Below are positions 39,818-51,316 of a DNA stretch of 64,000 nucleotides, piece after piece. Numbering within the stretch: position 1 is the first letter of the stretch; each line of letters starts with the position of its first letter. This stretch comes from Aliivibrio sifiae. Its GTDB lineage: Bacteria; Pseudomonadota; Gammaproteobacteria; Enterobacterales; Vibrionaceae. Location of the stretch: contig NZ_MSCP01000001.1 in NCBI RefSeq assembly GCF_002954715.1, positions 1-64,000 on the forward strand. Direction: 5' to 3'. Made by a program: the position numbers and the translations under genes. The notes beneath the pieces are model-generated. The model was not told the DNA's origin. It saw only the letters and a list, made by a program, of their open reading frames with translations, and made no database searches.

Positions 39818-42541
39818 ATGTTTTCTAAAATTCTAACAAAAGTTATCGGTAGCCGTAATGATCGTACATTACGTAAGCTACGTAAAATCGTAGATCAAAT
39901 TAATAAACTCGAACCACAATTCGAATCATTACAAGACGAAGAATTAAAAGCGAAAACAATCGAGTTCCGTGCACGTTTAGAGCAAGGTGAAGATTTAGAT
40001 AGTTTATTACCAGAAGCCTTTGCAACGGTTCGTGAAGCATCTAAGCGTCTATATGGCATGCGTCATTTTGATGTTCAAATGATTGGCGGTATGGTATTGA
40101 ATGACAGCCAAATTGCAGAGATGCGTACTGGTGAAGGTAAAACACTAACAGCAACATTACCATGTTATTTAAACGCATTAACCGGTAAAGGCGTTCACGT
40201 TGTAACTGTGAATGATTACCTTGCAAAACGTGATGCAGAAACAAACCGTGAATTATTTGAATTCCTAGGCATGACCGTTGGTATTAACGTACCAAATATG
40301 CCACCTCAAGAGAAAAAACAAGCGTATTTATGCGATATTCTATATGGCACAAATAATGAGTTTGGTTTTGATTACTTACGTGACAACATGGCTTTCCGTG
40401 CTGAAGACCGTGTTCAACGTGAACGCTATTTTGCCGTGATCGATGAAGTGGATTCAATCTTAATCGATGAAGCTCGTACCCCTCTTATCATTTCAGGTCC
40501 TGCAGAAGATAGCTCAGAACTTTATACTCGAATTAATACATTGATTCCTCAACTTGTTAAACAAGATGAAGAAGACAGTGAAGAATACCGTGGTGAAGGT
40601 CACTACACATTAGATGAAAAAGGAAAACAAACTCACTTGACTGAAAATGGCCAAGAGTTTGTTGAGCAATTACTAAAAGATGAAGGCTTAATGGAGGCGG
40701 ATGATACTTTATATTCTCCTGCCAATATCAGTTTACTTCATCATATTAATGCCGCATTACGTGCGCATGTATTGTTTGAAAAAGACGTAGATTATATTGT
40801 AAAAGACGATGAAGTTATTATCGTTGATGAGCATACTGGCCGTACAATGCCAGGGCGTCGTTGGTCTGAAGGTTTACACCAAGCTGTTGAAGCAAAAGAA
40901 GGTGTTAAAATTCAGAACGAGAACCAAACTTTAGCATCTATCACTTTCCAAAACTTTTTCCGTTTATACGACAAACTATCAGGTATGACAGGTACAGCGG
41001 ATACAGAAGCATTTGAATTCCAATCTATTTATGGTCTTGATACGGTAGTAATTCCAACTAACCGTCCAATGACTCGTAATGATATGGGTGATTTAGTCTA
41101 TATGACAGAGGCAGAAAAATTTGCAGCTATCATTGAAGACATTAAAGGGTGTTCTGAACGTGGTCAGCCAGTATTGGTTGGTACGGTTTCGATTGAAAAA
41201 TCAGAGCTACTTTCAAATGCATTGAAAAAAGCAAAAATTAAGCACAATGTACTTAATGCGAAATTTCATGAAAAAGAAGCTGAGATTGTTGAAAATGCCG
41301 GTACATCAAGTGCAGTAACTATTGCTACTAACATGGCTGGTCGTGGTACGGATATCGTACTTGGCGGTAGCTGGCAGGCAGAACTTGCTAAAATAAACGA
41401 GCCGACTGAAGAGCAAATTCAAGCAGCGAAAGCTAAGTGGAAAGAAGCTCACGATGCAGTACTTGCTGCTGGTGGTCTTCATATTATTGGTACAGAGCGT
41501 CATGAATCACGTCGTATTGATAATCAATTACGTGGTCGTGCTGGTCGACAAGGTGATGCTGGTTCCTCTCGTTTCTACTTATCAATGGAAGATGCATTGA
41601 TGCGTATTTTCGCTTCAGATCGTGTGTCTAACATGATGAAGAAGTTAGGTATGGAAGAAGGTGAAGCAATTGAGCATCCATGGGTAACTAAAGCCATTGA
41701 AAACGCACAACGTAAGGTTGAAGGTCGTAACTTTGATATTCGTAAACAACTTCTTGAGTATGATGATGTAGCTAATGACCAACGTAAAGTGGTTTATGAG
41801 TTACGTGATGAACTAATGAATGTTGATGACATTAGCGACATGATTGCACATAACCGTCAAGATGTACTTGAAGGTCTATTTGGTCAATACATTCCGCCTC
41901 AATCTCTAGAAGAGATGTGGGATGTTGAAGGACTAACTACACGTCTACGTGCTGATTTTGATTTAGATATTCCAGTTCAAGAATGGTTAGATAGCGATGA
42001 TAAACTTCACGAAGATAACTTACGTGAAAAAATTATCGAAACGGCAATTCAAGTATACAAAGACAAAGAAGAGTCTGTTGGCGAATCTGTTCTGCGTAAC
42101 TTTGAGAAAGCCGTTATGCTACAAACGCTTGATGGTTTATGGAAAGAGCATTTAGCAGCAATGGATCACCTTCGTCAAGGTATTCATTTACGTGGCTATG
42201 CTCAGAAGAACCCAAAACAAGAGTACAAGCGTGAGTCTTTTGAGCTATTTGAAGGCCTACTTGATACCTTGAAGTTTGATGTTGTTTCGATTTTAAGTAA
42301 AGTGCGTGTACAGCAGCAAGAAGATGTTGAACGTATGGAAGAAAAACGCCTTCAGCAAGCGGAAGCAGCAGCTCGTCGCCAACAATTACAACATCAGAAT
42401 GCAGAGAGTCAATTAGATGATGGTGAAACATCAGAAGATGGCCATACTCCTGTAGTACGTGATGAACGTAAGGTTGGACGAAATGAGTCATGCCCATGCG
42501 GTTCAGGTAAAAAATACAAGCAGTGTCACGGAAAAATCTAG
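39818..42541 (+). CDS. secA: Protein translocase ATPase SecA
   Basis: ATP-driven motor that pushes preproteins through SecYEG. The 907-aa form ([15 protein letters not shown]...) has Walker [15 protein letters not shown] (about 102-115), the DEAD-like [14 protein letters not shown], the preprotein cross-linking domain, the second RecA-like domain with [15 protein letters not shown] and [11 protein letters not shown], and a C-terminal zinc-binding [14 protein letters not shown] that recruits SecB. Start chosen by the universal N-terminus; an in-frame upstream TTG at 39755 is unlikely. Confidence 0.98.
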   Translation: MFSKILTKVIGSRNDRTLRKLRKIVDQINKLEPQFESLQDEELKAKTIEFRARLEQGEDLDSLLPEAFATVREASKRLYGMRHFDVQMIGGMVLNDSQIAEMRTGEGKTLTATLPCYLNALTGKGVHVVTVNDYLAKRDAETNRELFEFLGMTVGINVPNMPPQEKKQAYLCDILYGTNNEFGFDYLRDNMAFRAEDRVQRERYFAVIDEVDSILIDEARTPLIISGPAEDSSELYTRINTLIPQLVKQDEEDSEEYRGEGHYTLDEKGKQTHLTENGQEFVEQLLKDEGLMEADDTLYSPANISLLHHINAALRAHVLFEKDVDYIVKDDEVIIVDEHTGRTMPGRRWSEGLHQAVEAKEGVKIQNENQTLASITFQNFFRLYDKLSGMTGTADTEAFEFQSIYGLDTVVIPTNRPMTRNDMGDLVYMTEAEKFAAIIEDIKGCSERGQPVLVGTVSIEKSELLSNALKKAKIKHNVLNAKFHEKEAEIVENAGTSSAVTIATNMAGRGTDIVLGGSWQAELAKINEPTEEQIQAAKAKWKEAHDAVLAAGGLHIIGTERHESRRIDNQLRGRAGRQGDAGSSRFYLSMEDALMRIFASDRVSNMMKKLGMEEGEAIEHPWVTKAIENAQRKVEGRNFDIRKQLLEYDDVANDQRKVVYELRDELMNVDDISDMIAHNRQDVLEGLFGQYIPPQSLEEMWDVEGLTTRLRADFDLDIPVQEWLDSDDKLHEDNLREKIIETAIQVYKDKEESVGESVLRNFEKAVMLQTLDGLWKEHLAAMDHLRQGIHLRGYAQKNPKQEYKRESFELFEGLLDTLKFDVVSILSKVRVQQQEDVERMEEKRLQQAEAAARRQQLQHQNAESQLDDGETSEDGHTPVVRDERKVGRNESCPCGSGKKYKQCHGKI

Positions 42542-42567
42542 TTGATATAGACTGTTTATAATTAATA

Positions 42568-42596
42568 GAAAGCCGCTATTTTTAGCGGTTTTTTTA
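42568..42596 (+). terminator. Terminator after secA
   Basis: CCGCTA (42573-42578) pairs with TAGCGG (42583-42588), flanked by As and followed by seven Ts. mutT starts 32 bp later, so part of its expression may come from read-through. Confidence 0.8.
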
Positions 42597-42627
42597 TAAC
42601 TAAAACTTATTGTAGGTAAGATTATTG

Positions 42628-43026
42628 ATGAAACGATTACATATTGTCGCAGCGATTATTTTGAATCCTAAACAGGATAAAGTATTTATTACTAAACGTC
42701 CTGATAAAGCACATAAAGGTGGTTTTTGGGAGTTCCCTGGTGGTAAAGTCGAAGCTGAAGAAAGTGCAGAGCAAGCATTAATAAGAGAGCTTAATGAAGA
42801 GGTTGGCATTAACTCAACTGAACTTCATTTATTTGAATCTTTATCTCATGATTACCCTGATAAATCGCTTTATTTTGATTTTTTTACTGTAACTCAATTT
42901 GATAATCAACCTTATGGGAAAGAAGGCCAAAAAGGCTTGTGGGTATCAATTTCCGAGCTTAAAAAGTATGAGTTTCCAGAAGCGAATATACCTGTATTAA
43001 ATAAAGTCGTAGAGCAATTTAATTAG
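42628..43026 (+). CDS. mutT: 8-oxo-dGTP diphosphatase MutT
   Basis: Nudix enzyme that removes 8-oxo-dGTP from the nucleotide pool and so prevents AT-to-CG transversions. The 132-aa product has the full Nudix box GGKVEAEESAEQALIRELNEEVGI (about residues 36-59; key residues G, E and REXXEEXG) and the FWEFPGG motif. TTG at 42625 is in frame, but AGGTAAG at 42614-42620 fits the ATG at 42628. The position after secA is the one seen in E. coli. Confidence 0.96.
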   Translation: MKRLHIVAAIILNPKQDKVFITKRPDKAHKGGFWEFPGGKVEAEESAEQALIRELNEEVGINSTELHLFESLSHDYPDKSLYFDFFTVTQFDNQPYGKEGQKGLWVSISELKKYEFPEANIPVLNKVVEQFN

Positions 43027-43053
43027 TAGTAATCTGGTATCAATAAATAAGCA

Positions 43054-43085
43054 TAAAAAAAGCGATCATGATGATCGCTTTTTTA
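43054..43085. terminator. Bidirectional terminator between mutT and yacG
   Basis: AGCGATCA (43061-43068) pairs with TGATCGCT (43072-43079) around TGA, with seven As before and six Ts after. It serves the convergent mutT and yacG operons. Confidence 0.9.
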
Positions 43086-43100
43086 TTACTTTGATTTTTA

Positions 43101-43322
43101 TTAGTATTGATCTTCAGACCAACCATCAGAATCTGACATGTCAGGTGCGCCTGGAATTGATTTTTCTTCATCAGCCCACTCACCGAAATCAATCATTTGA
43201 CATTTTTTACTGCAGAATGGGCGAAATGGACTTTCTGTATTCCATATAACAGCAGATTGGCAAGTTGGACATTTAACGATAGTTGGTTTAATTATAGGTT
43301 GTTCGTTATTTGATTCTGACAT
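43101..43322 (-). CDS. yacG: DNA gyrase inhibitor YacG (zinc-binding)
   Basis: Small zinc protein that binds GyrB and blocks DNA binding by gyrase in E. coli. The 73-aa product carries the four zinc-ligand cysteines in CPTC and FCSKKCQ and the following [10 protein letters not shown] segment. The frame is open for a further 28 residues upstream, but those residues overlap zapD; the MSESNNEQ start follows a GAGGAA site. It is the distal gene of a minus-strand series with coaE and zapD. Confidence 0.94.
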   Translation of the reverse strand: MSESNNEQPIIKPTIVKCPTCQSAVIWNTESPFRPFCSKKCQMIDFGEWADEEKSIPGAPDMSDSDGWSEDQY

Positions 43323-43329
43323 GTTTTCC

Positions 43330-44061
43330 TCAGCAGACAGCAAGCATAAACTCAATGTCTTTTTCACAATTCTTATTGGTTTCGAAAGACATAAAGCGTA
43401 ACGCAAAACGACTTTTATGCCCAGAGATCATTGGATAAACACCATTACCAATTGGGATTTCTAAACGTAATAGATTCGCATTTTCCATCTCACTTTGCAT
43501 AAAACCATTGCGTGCAATTTGTGGTTCAAAGCGTGCCGTTTCTCTTGTTAATCGTAACCATAGTGATAATGCATCTGAAAGAGAAAGTAGTTGAGACATC
43601 CAATTATGAGTATTTCTGCATCTCACTTCTAAAGGAAGATGTAACCAGTGGTGTAAGGCAGGAAGATCAAAACAACAATCACCACCGGGGATAAAAAAGC
43701 GTTGTTTTAATGCAGATAAAAAGCGATCTTCTTTTAAAGAGTGACCAGGACGAGTCGTTTGCATTAAATTATGATGAACTTGACTAATTTGCTCTAATAC
43801 TGAAAGCAAAGCAGATTGATCAACACCTTCAATATCCATCCAAGCTCGGTATTGTAAACGAAGCTTTTCTAAATCTTTGCCTAAGTCAGCTTTAACTTGA
43901 ACTTGCTCTAGAATATCGAGCATATTAAAAAGGGAGCTAAAGAAAACTTGGTATTCAAATGGTTGAGTTAAATCTGCAGAATGCCCAAGCTTACGAAATA
44001 GAGATTCTATTCGTAAATAAATTCGAGTCCTTTCATTTAAAGGGTGTTCAAATTTTTGCAT
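43330..44061 (-). CDS. zapD: Z-ring stabilising protein ZapD
   Basis: Cytoplasmic FtsZ-associated protein that bundles protofilaments by binding the FtsZ C-terminal peptide. The 243-aa product ([22 protein letters not shown]...) matches the family from the first residues and has the mostly helical N-terminal domain plus the beta-rich centre (NLLRLEIP). An ATG at 44076 adds five residues; GGA seven bases before 44061 favours the shorter form, but either may be used. It lies between coaE and yacG, as in E. coli. Confidence 0.94.
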   Translation of the reverse strand: MQKFEHPLNERTRIYLRIESLFRKLGHSADLTQPFEYQVFFSSLFNMLDILEQVQVKADLGKDLEKLRLQYRAWMDIEGVDQSALLSVLEQISQVHHNLMQTTRPGHSLKEDRFLSALKQRFFIPGGDCCFDLPALHHWLHLPLEVRCRNTHNWMSQLLSLSDALSLWLRLTRETARFEPQIARNGFMQSEMENANLLRLEIPIGNGVYPMISGHKSRFALRFMSFETNKNCEKDIEFMLAVC

Positions 44062-44081
44062 GCCCAATCCATTCATAGTCG

Positions 44082-44705
44082 TTATTGATTCTCTTCATTT
44101 ATCGATTCTTGAGACAATAGCAGATATTTATTATGTAGCAGAGCTATTTCATTGTCCAAGTCATGAATATTGTGATCATTCTTAATAATGTCATCAGCAA
44201 TGGCTAGTCGCTCTGCTCGTGAAGCTTGTGAAGCGAGGATCGCTTTTACTTGCTCTTGATTTACTTTATCACGATTAACGGTTCGATTAATTTGAGTTTG
44301 CTCCAAAACATCAACAACAAGAATGCGATTTGCTAAATATTGCAATTGATTTTCAACTAAAAGAGGAACAACAAGTATTACATACTCTGATTGAGCTAAA
44401 GACAGTTGGCGCAGCATCTCTTCTCTAATTAAAGGATGTAGTAGGTCATTGAGCCATTTTTTCTCATCTGGACTTGAGAAAATACGTTGTCGTAATTCTG
44501 ATCTATTTAAATATCCATTTTCTAATAAAATCGATTTGCCAAAATGTTCGATAATTTTAGTTAATCCAATGGTGTTTGGTTCAACGACTTCACGGGCAAT
44601 AACATCGGCATCAACAAGGTCTATGTTGTGATTTTTATAAAAGGTATCGGCAACCGTAGTTTTTCCACTGCCAATTCCACCAGTGATCGCGATAACATAA
44701 CTCAT
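44082..44705 (-). CDS. coaE: Dephospho-CoA kinase
   Basis: Phosphorylates the 3'-OH of dephospho-CoA, the last step of coenzyme A synthesis. The 207-aa protein has the P-loop [12 protein letters not shown] (about residues 7-18), the [10 protein letters not shown] motif and the HPLIREEM and VVPLLVE motifs. The start was placed at [10 protein letters not shown]; the ATG overlaps the pilD stop by four bases, so coaE is translationally coupled to the pilus operon. Confidence 0.96.
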   Translation of the reverse strand: MSYVIAITGGIGSGKTTVADTFYKNHNIDLVDADVIAREVVEPNTIGLTKIIEHFGKSILLENGYLNRSELRQRIFSSPDEKKWLNDLLHPLIREEMLRQLSLAQSEYVILVVPLLVENQLQYLANRILVVDVLEQTQINRTVNRDKVNQEQVKAILASQASRAERLAIADDIIKNDHNIHDLDNEIALLHNKYLLLSQESINEENQ

Positions 44706-45589
44706 ACTGGGAATCCTAAAATCGAGGTAAAGTACCAATGGCTGATTTCATGACCCCATAAAAGGCATATCCAACCAGCAATGGCGAGATACGGACCAAA
44801 TGGAATGGCTTTATCAAAGCCATTTTTTTGAGCGCGGAGCATTGCTATACCAATAATAGCACCGACAACGGAAGAGAGTAGAACAAGTAAAGGTAATTGT
44901 TGCCAGCCAAGCCAAGCCCCAAGAGCGGCTAATAATTTGAAGTCGCCATACCCCATACCTTCTTTACCCGTTATAAGTTTAAAGCCCCAATAGATGGACC
45001 ATAAGATCAGATAGCCTGCCATCGCACCAATAACAGAATCTATTAAAGAGACTGAACTCCAACCAACTAAAGCGAGATATATTCCGGCCCATAAGAGCGG
45101 CAATGTGATCTGGTCAGGAAGCAACATGGTATCAATATCAATGAAGGTAAGAGCAATGAGTACTAGGGTAAATAAAACCGCTGCAATTGCAAAATAAGAG
45201 AAGGGCAAGAAATAAGATACGGCGAAACACATAGCGCCAGATAATAGTTCAATAGCTGGGTATCTAAAACTAATTGGGTTACTGCATTGTCGGCATTTAC
45301 CCTTTAATAATAACCAGCTAATTACGGGAATATTATCGTAGAATTTAATTTGTGTATTACATTTTGGGCAGCGAGAGCGAGGGACACTTAAATTGAATGT
45401 TTCTTCTTTTTCAGATGCGTTTTTTTGAGGCTGTAAGTCAGGAAAACAATCGATGCACTCTTTTTTCCATTCTTTTTCCATCATTATCGGTAAGCGATAA
45501 ATAACAACATTGAGAAAGCTACCCACAAGTAAACCAAAGAGAGTTGCAAAGAGTGGAAAAAGCCAAGGGTAGTAATCAAAAACAGCCAT
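44702..45589 (-). CDS. pilD: Type IV prepilin peptidase / N-methylase PilD
   Basis: Inner-membrane aspartic protease that cleaves and N-methylates type IV prepilins and, usually, type II secretion pseudopilins. The 295-aa protein has about eight membrane segments, the zinc-binding pair CPKC/CRQC in the cytoplasmic loop (about 72-105) and the catalytic aspartates in [11 protein letters not shown] and [14 protein letters not shown]. The longer frame from 45643 adds 18 residues before the first membrane helix; GGATG upstream of MAVFDYY fits better. It is the last pilus gene of pilABCD. Confidence 0.95.
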   Translation of the reverse strand: MAVFDYYPWLFPLFATLFGLLVGSFLNVVIYRLPIMMEKEWKKECIDCFPDLQPQKNASEKEETFNLSVPRSRCPKCNTQIKFYDNIPVISWLLLKGKCRQCSNPISFRYPAIELLSGAMCFAVSYFLPFSYFAIAAVLFTLVLIALTFIDIDTMLLPDQITLPLLWAGIYLALVGWSSVSLIDSVIGAMAGYLILWSIYWGFKLITGKEGMGYGDFKLLAALGAWLGWQQLPLLVLLSSVVGAIIGIAMLRAQKNGFDKAIPFGPYLAIAGWICLLWGHEISHWYFTSILGFPV

Positions 45590-45693
45590 GTAAATGCATC
45601 CGATATCATTATAATTTAATGCATTGATTTTATCAGAGTTCATCTACATGAAGTAGATAGGAGCAAGTATTTCCGGATAAAATAGAGTTAAGT

Positions 45694-46932
45694 TTATCCA
45701 ATAACATTCATTAAGTTGAAAATAGGAAGATACATAGAGACCACTAGACCACCAATCATGACCCCTAAAAAAAGAATAATAAAGGGCTCAAGGATTTTCC
45801 CTAAATTATCGACGGTATTATCAACTTCGTCTTCATAGACAAAAGCAATCTTATTAAGCATGTCATCCAATTGACCTGATTCTTCACCAATCATGACCAT
45901 TTGCAATACCATCTCAGGAAAGGCTTGAGTGTGTCGCATTGCTAAATAAAGAGGCATTCCTGCGGCAGTGTTTTGTTGTACCGATAGTATAGCTTCTTGG
46001 TAGTAAAGATTACCTGCGGTTTTACTCGTGGTTTGTAAGCTATGTAAAATAGGTAACCCTGAGCTAAAACTGGTGGCGAGAGTTCGACTAAATTTCGCAA
46101 TAGCGGCTTTAGATAATACAGTACCGATAATAGGCAGTTGCAGACTTCGTCGGTTGAGCATAAATCGAAAATGGTAAGATTTCTTTTTTAATAAATGCAG
46201 GGATAGAGAAGCAAGCATCAACATTAATAAAATCCAGAATCCATAATTTTGTAAAAAATGGGAAGCATTGACGACTTGTTGAGTAAACCAAGGTAGTGCT
46301 GCGCCAAACCCTTTAAAAATGGCTTCAAATTCAGGAATAACAAACATAAGCATTAAAACAGTCACTGCAATAGCGATTAAAAAAACCATCGTAGGGTAGA
46401 TCATTGCTTTGACTACTTTTGCTCGCAATGCCTCACTTTTTTCTCTGTATTCAGCTAAACGAGCAAATGCATGCGATAAACTCCCGGTCTCTTCTCCTGT
46501 CGCCACTAAATCAATATAAAAAGAATCAAAGAGTGAGCAACTGGTAGAGAGTGCTTTTGAAAGTTGGGTTCCAGCCTCTATTGATAAACAGACCTGACCA
46601 AGTATGGATTTCATTTCGGCTTTAATATTGTTTTCAGCGATGAGCTGTAATGATTGCACTATGGGTACACCTGCACCAAGCATTGTTGCTAACTGGCGAG
46701 TGAAAAGAGTGATGTCTTTTCGTTTAACGGCGTGCTTCATTTTTTCAAAGCTAGAAATCTTACGTTTTTTAATTTTCTTTATTTGAATGCTTTGTTCATT
46801 GAGTTTTGCTCTGACTTCGACCTCAGTAAGTGCAAGGATTTTCCCTGATACTTTTTTTCCAGTGCTATTGATTCCACGCCATTGAAAGTTGTGTAGGGTA
46901 AGTGTTTTTATTTTAGTTTTTGGTTTTAGCAT
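45694..46932 (-). CDS. pilC: Type IV pilus inner-membrane platform protein PilC
   Basis: Polytopic membrane platform on which the PilB motor acts. The 412-aa protein has an N-terminal cytoplasmic segment ([15 protein letters not shown]), two copies of the GspF/PilC domain (about 75-198 and 278-400) with [16 protein letters not shown] and [17 protein letters not shown], and three or four membrane helices. Length matches the family. It lies 21 bp after pilB. Confidence 0.95.
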   Translation of the reverse strand: MLKPKTKIKTLTLHNFQWRGINSTGKKVSGKILALTEVEVRAKLNEQSIQIKKIKKRKISSFEKMKHAVKRKDITLFTRQLATMLGAGVPIVQSLQLIAENNIKAEMKSILGQVCLSIEAGTQLSKALSTSCSLFDSFYIDLVATGEETGSLSHAFARLAEYREKSEALRAKVVKAMIYPTMVFLIAIAVTVLMLMFVIPEFEAIFKGFGAALPWFTQQVVNASHFLQNYGFWILLMLMLASLSLHLLKKKSYHFRFMLNRRSLQLPIIGTVLSKAAIAKFSRTLATSFSSGLPILHSLQTTSKTAGNLYYQEAILSVQQNTAAGMPLYLAMRHTQAFPEMVLQMVMIGEESGQLDDMLNKIAFVYEDEVDNTVDNLGKILEPFIILFLGVMIGGLVVSMYLPIFNLMNVIG

Positions 46933-46953
46933 GAGAGGTTACTTACTTAAGAA

Positions 46954-48645
46954 TTAAAAATAAAGAACACGAGTGAGTTCTTGTAAGCTCGTTGTGCCAT
47001 CTTCAAGTCGTTTAATGCCGGATGTAACTAGGTTGTCCATACCTTGTTTGATGGCGAGTTGTTCAATTTGTCTTACTGTCGCTCCTTTAAGGATGGCGAT
47101 TGATAATTCACGCGTAAAGGGCATGACTTCATAAATACCGATACGGCCAGAGTAACCATGAGTACATTCATTACAGCCCTCAAGCCGAGCTTTAAAAATA
47201 GTACTTAATAAATCGATACCATATTCTTCTCGTGTTTCTGAACTAAGAGGGTCAACTTCTTTACAGTGAGGGCAAAGTCTTCTCGCTAAGCGTTGGGCGA
47301 TAATTAAACTAAGGGAAGAGGCAAGGTTGAAGTTTTCTATCCCCATATTACCTAAGCGAACTACGGTTTCTGCTGCTGAATTGGTATGGAGGGTCGAAAG
47401 CACTAAGTGCCCAGTTTGTGCCGCTTTTACTGCGATTTCTGCCGTTTCGAGATCTCGAATTTCACCGACCATGACGATGTCTGGATCTTGTCGTAAAAAA
47501 GAACGCAGGGCATGGGCGAAAGTAAACCCGATTTTAGGGGAGACTTGTACTTGGTTTACCCCATTAAGATTTATTTCTACCGGATCTTCAGCGGTGGATA
47601 TGTTTTTTTCTGTGGTATTTAAAATGTTCAAACCAGAATAGAGAGAGACGGTTTTACCACTGCCTGTTGGGCCAGTCATTAATATCATCCCTTGAGGGCG
47701 TTTTAATGCGTTAAGATAAAGCTCTTTTTGTTTGTCGTTGTAGCCTAATTTATCAATATCTAAACTTGCGGCACTGCTGTCTAATAAACGTAAAACGATT
47801 TTTTCTCCCCATAACGTGGGAAGGGAAGAAACTCGCATATCTATCGATATATCACTGTTCAATTTGAGTTTTATACGACCATCTTGTGGTAAACGACGCT
47901 CTGCGATATCAAGTTTAGCCATGATCTTTAAGCGAGCAGAAAGGCGACGACTTAAATGTGAAGAAGGTGAACTGTTCTCTACTAAGATCCCATCACAACG
48001 AAAACGGACTCGATAGGTTTCTTCATAAGGCTCAAAATGAATATCAGAGACACCTTTGCGGACGGCTTCTAAAAGAATTTGGTTAATAAAGCGGGTAACT
48101 GGGGCATCATCTTGACTAAGATCTTCGGTAGAGGTCATTTCATCAAGTGATACATCAACTAATGAGGCGAGCTCATCTTGAGTGATGTCTTTACGGTGCG
48201 ACGAATCAGAGGTTGAAATACTGCGTCCATACAGGCGACGTACTGCTGCTTCAAGTTGACCTTGGTCAGCTAAAACGAGAGTAATTTGTTTACCTGTGGT
48301 AAAGCGAAAATCATCTTCAACTTGGGCGATGCTTGGATCGCTGACAGCGAGTTGAATATTGCAACCGTCGTTAGAAATAGGCAGCGCTTGGTACTTAGTG
48401 ATCAGATCGCGTAAGCCCAACTTTTGACAACAATCGGCATAGTCATAGTGGGTAATATTAATGACATCTAAACCAAAGATGTGAGCAAGATGGCTGACGA
48501 GTTCGTCAGGGCTGAAAATATGCTCAGCCAAAAGCGCAGAAGGCACGGTGTGTGCCCCTGATTGTACGTGTTCGATAATGGTAATTTCTTGCGCCGAGCT
48601 GATGAGTTCAGCCTGACGCAAGATTGAAGCTAGGTTGGTGTGCAT
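46954..48645 (-). CDS. pilB: Type IV pilus assembly ATPase PilB
   Basis: Hexameric cytoplasmic ATPase that drives pilus extension. The 563-aa protein has an N-terminal MshEN-like domain that may bind c-di-GMP (to about 150), Walker A GPTGSGKTVSL (about 323-333), the Asp-box GEIRDLETAEIA, the His-box STLHTNSAAETVVRLGNMG and a tetracysteine zinc site (CPHC ... CNEC). All catalytic motifs are intact. Its ATG overlaps the pilA stop by one base (TAATG). Confidence 0.95.
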   Translation of the reverse strand: MHTNLASILRQAELISSAQEITIIEHVQSGAHTVPSALLAEHIFSPDELVSHLAHIFGLDVINITHYDYADCCQKLGLRDLITKYQALPISNDGCNIQLAVSDPSIAQVEDDFRFTTGKQITLVLADQGQLEAAVRRLYGRSISTSDSSHRKDITQDELASLVDVSLDEMTSTEDLSQDDAPVTRFINQILLEAVRKGVSDIHFEPYEETYRVRFRCDGILVENSSPSSHLSRRLSARLKIMAKLDIAERRLPQDGRIKLKLNSDISIDMRVSSLPTLWGEKIVLRLLDSSAASLDIDKLGYNDKQKELYLNALKRPQGMILMTGPTGSGKTVSLYSGLNILNTTEKNISTAEDPVEINLNGVNQVQVSPKIGFTFAHALRSFLRQDPDIVMVGEIRDLETAEIAVKAAQTGHLVLSTLHTNSAAETVVRLGNMGIENFNLASSLSLIIAQRLARRLCPHCKEVDPLSSETREEYGIDLLSTIFKARLEGCNECTHGYSGRIGIYEVMPFTRELSIAILKGATVRQIEQLAIKQGMDNLVTSGIKRLEDGTTSLQELTRVLYF

Positions 48646-49124
48646 TATTCTGCAGTTGTCTTTGTCTTACAGTTTTTAGGAAGTAAATCTTCATTAACGC
48701 CGTTTGTATCTGACGCTTTACAGCCCCAAGTACCACTATTATTTCTGGTTAATGAAAAACTTTTTCCGGATATTAAAGAGCTTACACTTGCGCTTGCTGA
48801 TGTTTTGAATGTAAATGTGATAGCACCACTAGCACCACTAACTCCTGTTCCTTGATCTACAAAGGCTATATCCCCAAGCTGCATGCCTATAGGTGCCCCA
48901 AGATCTTCATGAGTACCAACAACTGGAAATTTTCCATTTTCTACTGTATGAGCTTCTACATTAGTTTTTAGGCCTGATAGAGTAATTAAAGCAGAGGCTA
49001 CTTCAGCTTTAGCTACGTATTTTTGGTATTGAGGAATAGCTACTGCTGACAATACTCCAATCACTGCAACTACAATCATTAATTCAATTAAGGTAAAGCC
49101 TTTCTGTCCTTGACGTTGTTTCAT
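48645..49124 (-). CDS. pilA: Type IVa major pilin PilA
   Basis: Structural subunit of a competence/adherence type IV pilus. The 159-aa prepilin has a short leader MKQRQGQKG, the PilD cleavage site before F of FTLIELMIVVAVIGVL, the conserved glutamate at mature position 5 and a C-terminal disulfide loop (C at WGCKAS and C at PKNCK). A TTG at 49136 is in frame, but GGAGAG at -5 fits the ATG at 49124. PilA heads its own operon pilABCD-coaE-zapD-yacG. The globular domain usually varies between strains. Confidence 0.95.
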   Translation of the reverse strand: MKQRQGQKGFTLIELMIVVAVIGVLSAVAIPQYQKYVAKAEVASALITLSGLKTNVEAHTVENGKFPVVGTHEDLGAPIGMQLGDIAFVDQGTGVSGASGAITFTFKTSASASVSSLISGKSFSLTRNNSGTWGCKASDTNGVNEDLLPKNCKTKTTAE

Positions 49125-49417
49125 TTTTCTCTCCAAGATGAATCAGACTGATTCATGTTTTATTTGATGTGTAAAATAATAAATCGAATAAAAAGAGCGT
49201 GCAGAGAGAAAAAGAGAAGGTTCGAGTGAGGCATCACTTTATTATGTTGGCAATGAAATTTTCAAAATCAAATACGATAAACTTCAAGTTATGACATTTT
49301 TTAGTTTATGTTTGATCGCAATTCTTAATTTAGAAACAAAGAGTTAATTAACTATATTGAAGTTGTGTAGTGTGGGGTTAGTCAAAGTTATTTATGGGGG
49401 ATTATGTACAAAGAAAT
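49125..49417 (-). promoter_or_regulatory. pilA promoter region
   Basis: About 290 bp lie between pilA and the nadC terminator. No ORF is credible. AGTGAGGCATCACT at 49225-49238 is a near palindrome (arms AGTGA/TCACT, spacer of four) but differs in spacing from a CRP site. No sigma-54 consensus is visible. TfoX/CRP control is known for vibrio pil genes but cannot be shown here. Confidence 0.4.
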
Positions 49418-49448
49418 AAAAAAGGCCAACGTAATGTCAGCCTTTTTA
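49418..49448 (-). terminator. Terminator of nadC
   Basis: On the minus strand GGCTGAC pairs with GTTGGCC (two G-U pairs) around ATTAC, preceded by As and followed by six Ts. Confidence 0.8.
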
Positions 49449-49464
49449 ATCAGTTAGATAGCGG

Positions 49465-50406
<942 letters not shown>

Positions 50407-50476
50407 CTAGAGCAGAATTTCATCATAAGATACATACAAGTTGCATAAGTTACTTTAATTGACATAGGAATAGATG

Positions 50477-51028
50477 ATGAAATTCACTTTATCAACAGAT
50501 CATTGGCTTAATGAAGCAAAGCACGTGGTATCACCATTTTATGATGATCGTCCTGATGATAAAGATATCTCTTTACTTGTGGTGCATAACATCAGTCTAC
50601 CGCCAGGACAATTTGGTGGTTCTTATATTGAACAGTTATTTACGGGCACATTAAATCCAGATGAACATCCATTCTTTAAAGTGATCCACCAATTTCGAGT
50701 ATCGGCGCATTGCTTGATCCGACGTGATGGTTCAGTTGTGCAATTTGTTCCTTTTAACGCAAGAGCTTGGCATGCAGGGGAATCATCCTTTGCAGGACGT
50801 ACGCGATGCAATGACTATAGTATCGGAATTGAGTTGGAAGGGACTGATTTTACTGCTTATACTCAAAAACAATATGATAGTTTAGCTGTTGTAACAAACG
50901 TGCTACAAGACGCTTACCCATTGATTGTTGATAAGCGTATCACTGGTCATCAGTACATTGCCCCGCTAAGGAAAACAGATCCGGGGTTATCATTTCACTG
51001 GGAAAAGTTCCATAAGTTAAGGAAATAG
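50477..51028 (+). CDS. ampD: N-acetyl-anhydromuramyl-L-alanine amidase AmpD
   Basis: Cytoplasmic zinc amidase that recycles anhydro-muropeptides and thereby restrains ampC-type beta-lactamase induction. The 183-aa protein has the zinc ligands in VVHNISLPPG (histidine near 35), ITGHQYIAPLRKTDPG (histidine and aspartate) and the HAGES motif. Two ATGs are adjacent (50474, 50477); AGGA at 50466 is better spaced for the second. It precedes pdhR, an order shared with several enterobacteria (ampD-ampE-pdhR) but without ampE between. Confidence 0.95.
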   Translation: MKFTLSTDHWLNEAKHVVSPFYDDRPDDKDISLLVVHNISLPPGQFGGSYIEQLFTGTLNPDEHPFFKVIHQFRVSAHCLIRRDGSVVQFVPFNARAWHAGESSFAGRTRCNDYSIGIELEGTDFTAYTQKQYDSLAVVTNVLQDAYPLIVDKRITGHQYIAPLRKTDPGLSFHWEKFHKLRK

Positions 51029-51099
51029 AAGAGGTTAGCCTTAAAATTTATGTGCTTTGATTTCTTAATTTTGGCACATTAATCTCTGCTTATAGATTG

Positions 51100-51116
51100 A
51101 ATTGGTCAGACCAATT
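51100..51116. promoter_or_regulatory. PdhR operator 1
   Basis: AATTGGTCAGACCAATT is a perfect 17-bp palindrome that matches the E. coli PdhR consensus ATTGGTNNNACCAAT exactly. It lies 201 bp upstream of the pdhR start. Confidence 0.85.
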
Positions 51117-51234
51117 GTTTTTATTGTGTGAGCGTATTGTTAATTAACAATGTAAATCAACTCCATTCCATGATTCAAATCAACTTTTATCTAGACAAAT
51201 TCCCTTTTTTCATGATAACTTGCACCTCAAATAA

Positions 51235-51251
51235 AATTGGTATTACCAATT
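51235..51251. promoter_or_regulatory. PdhR operator 2
   Basis: AATTGGTATTACCAATT is a second perfect match to the PdhR consensus, 135 bp downstream of operator 1 (centre to centre) and 66 bp before the pdhR start. Two sites would allow cooperative or looped repression of the operon, relieved by pyruvate. Confidence 0.85.
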
Positions 51252-51316
51252 ATTTAAAGTGACGAATGACTCACGGTAATGTGGGAAGTAATCAACTTAA
51301 ATTAGGTTGAGCTACG

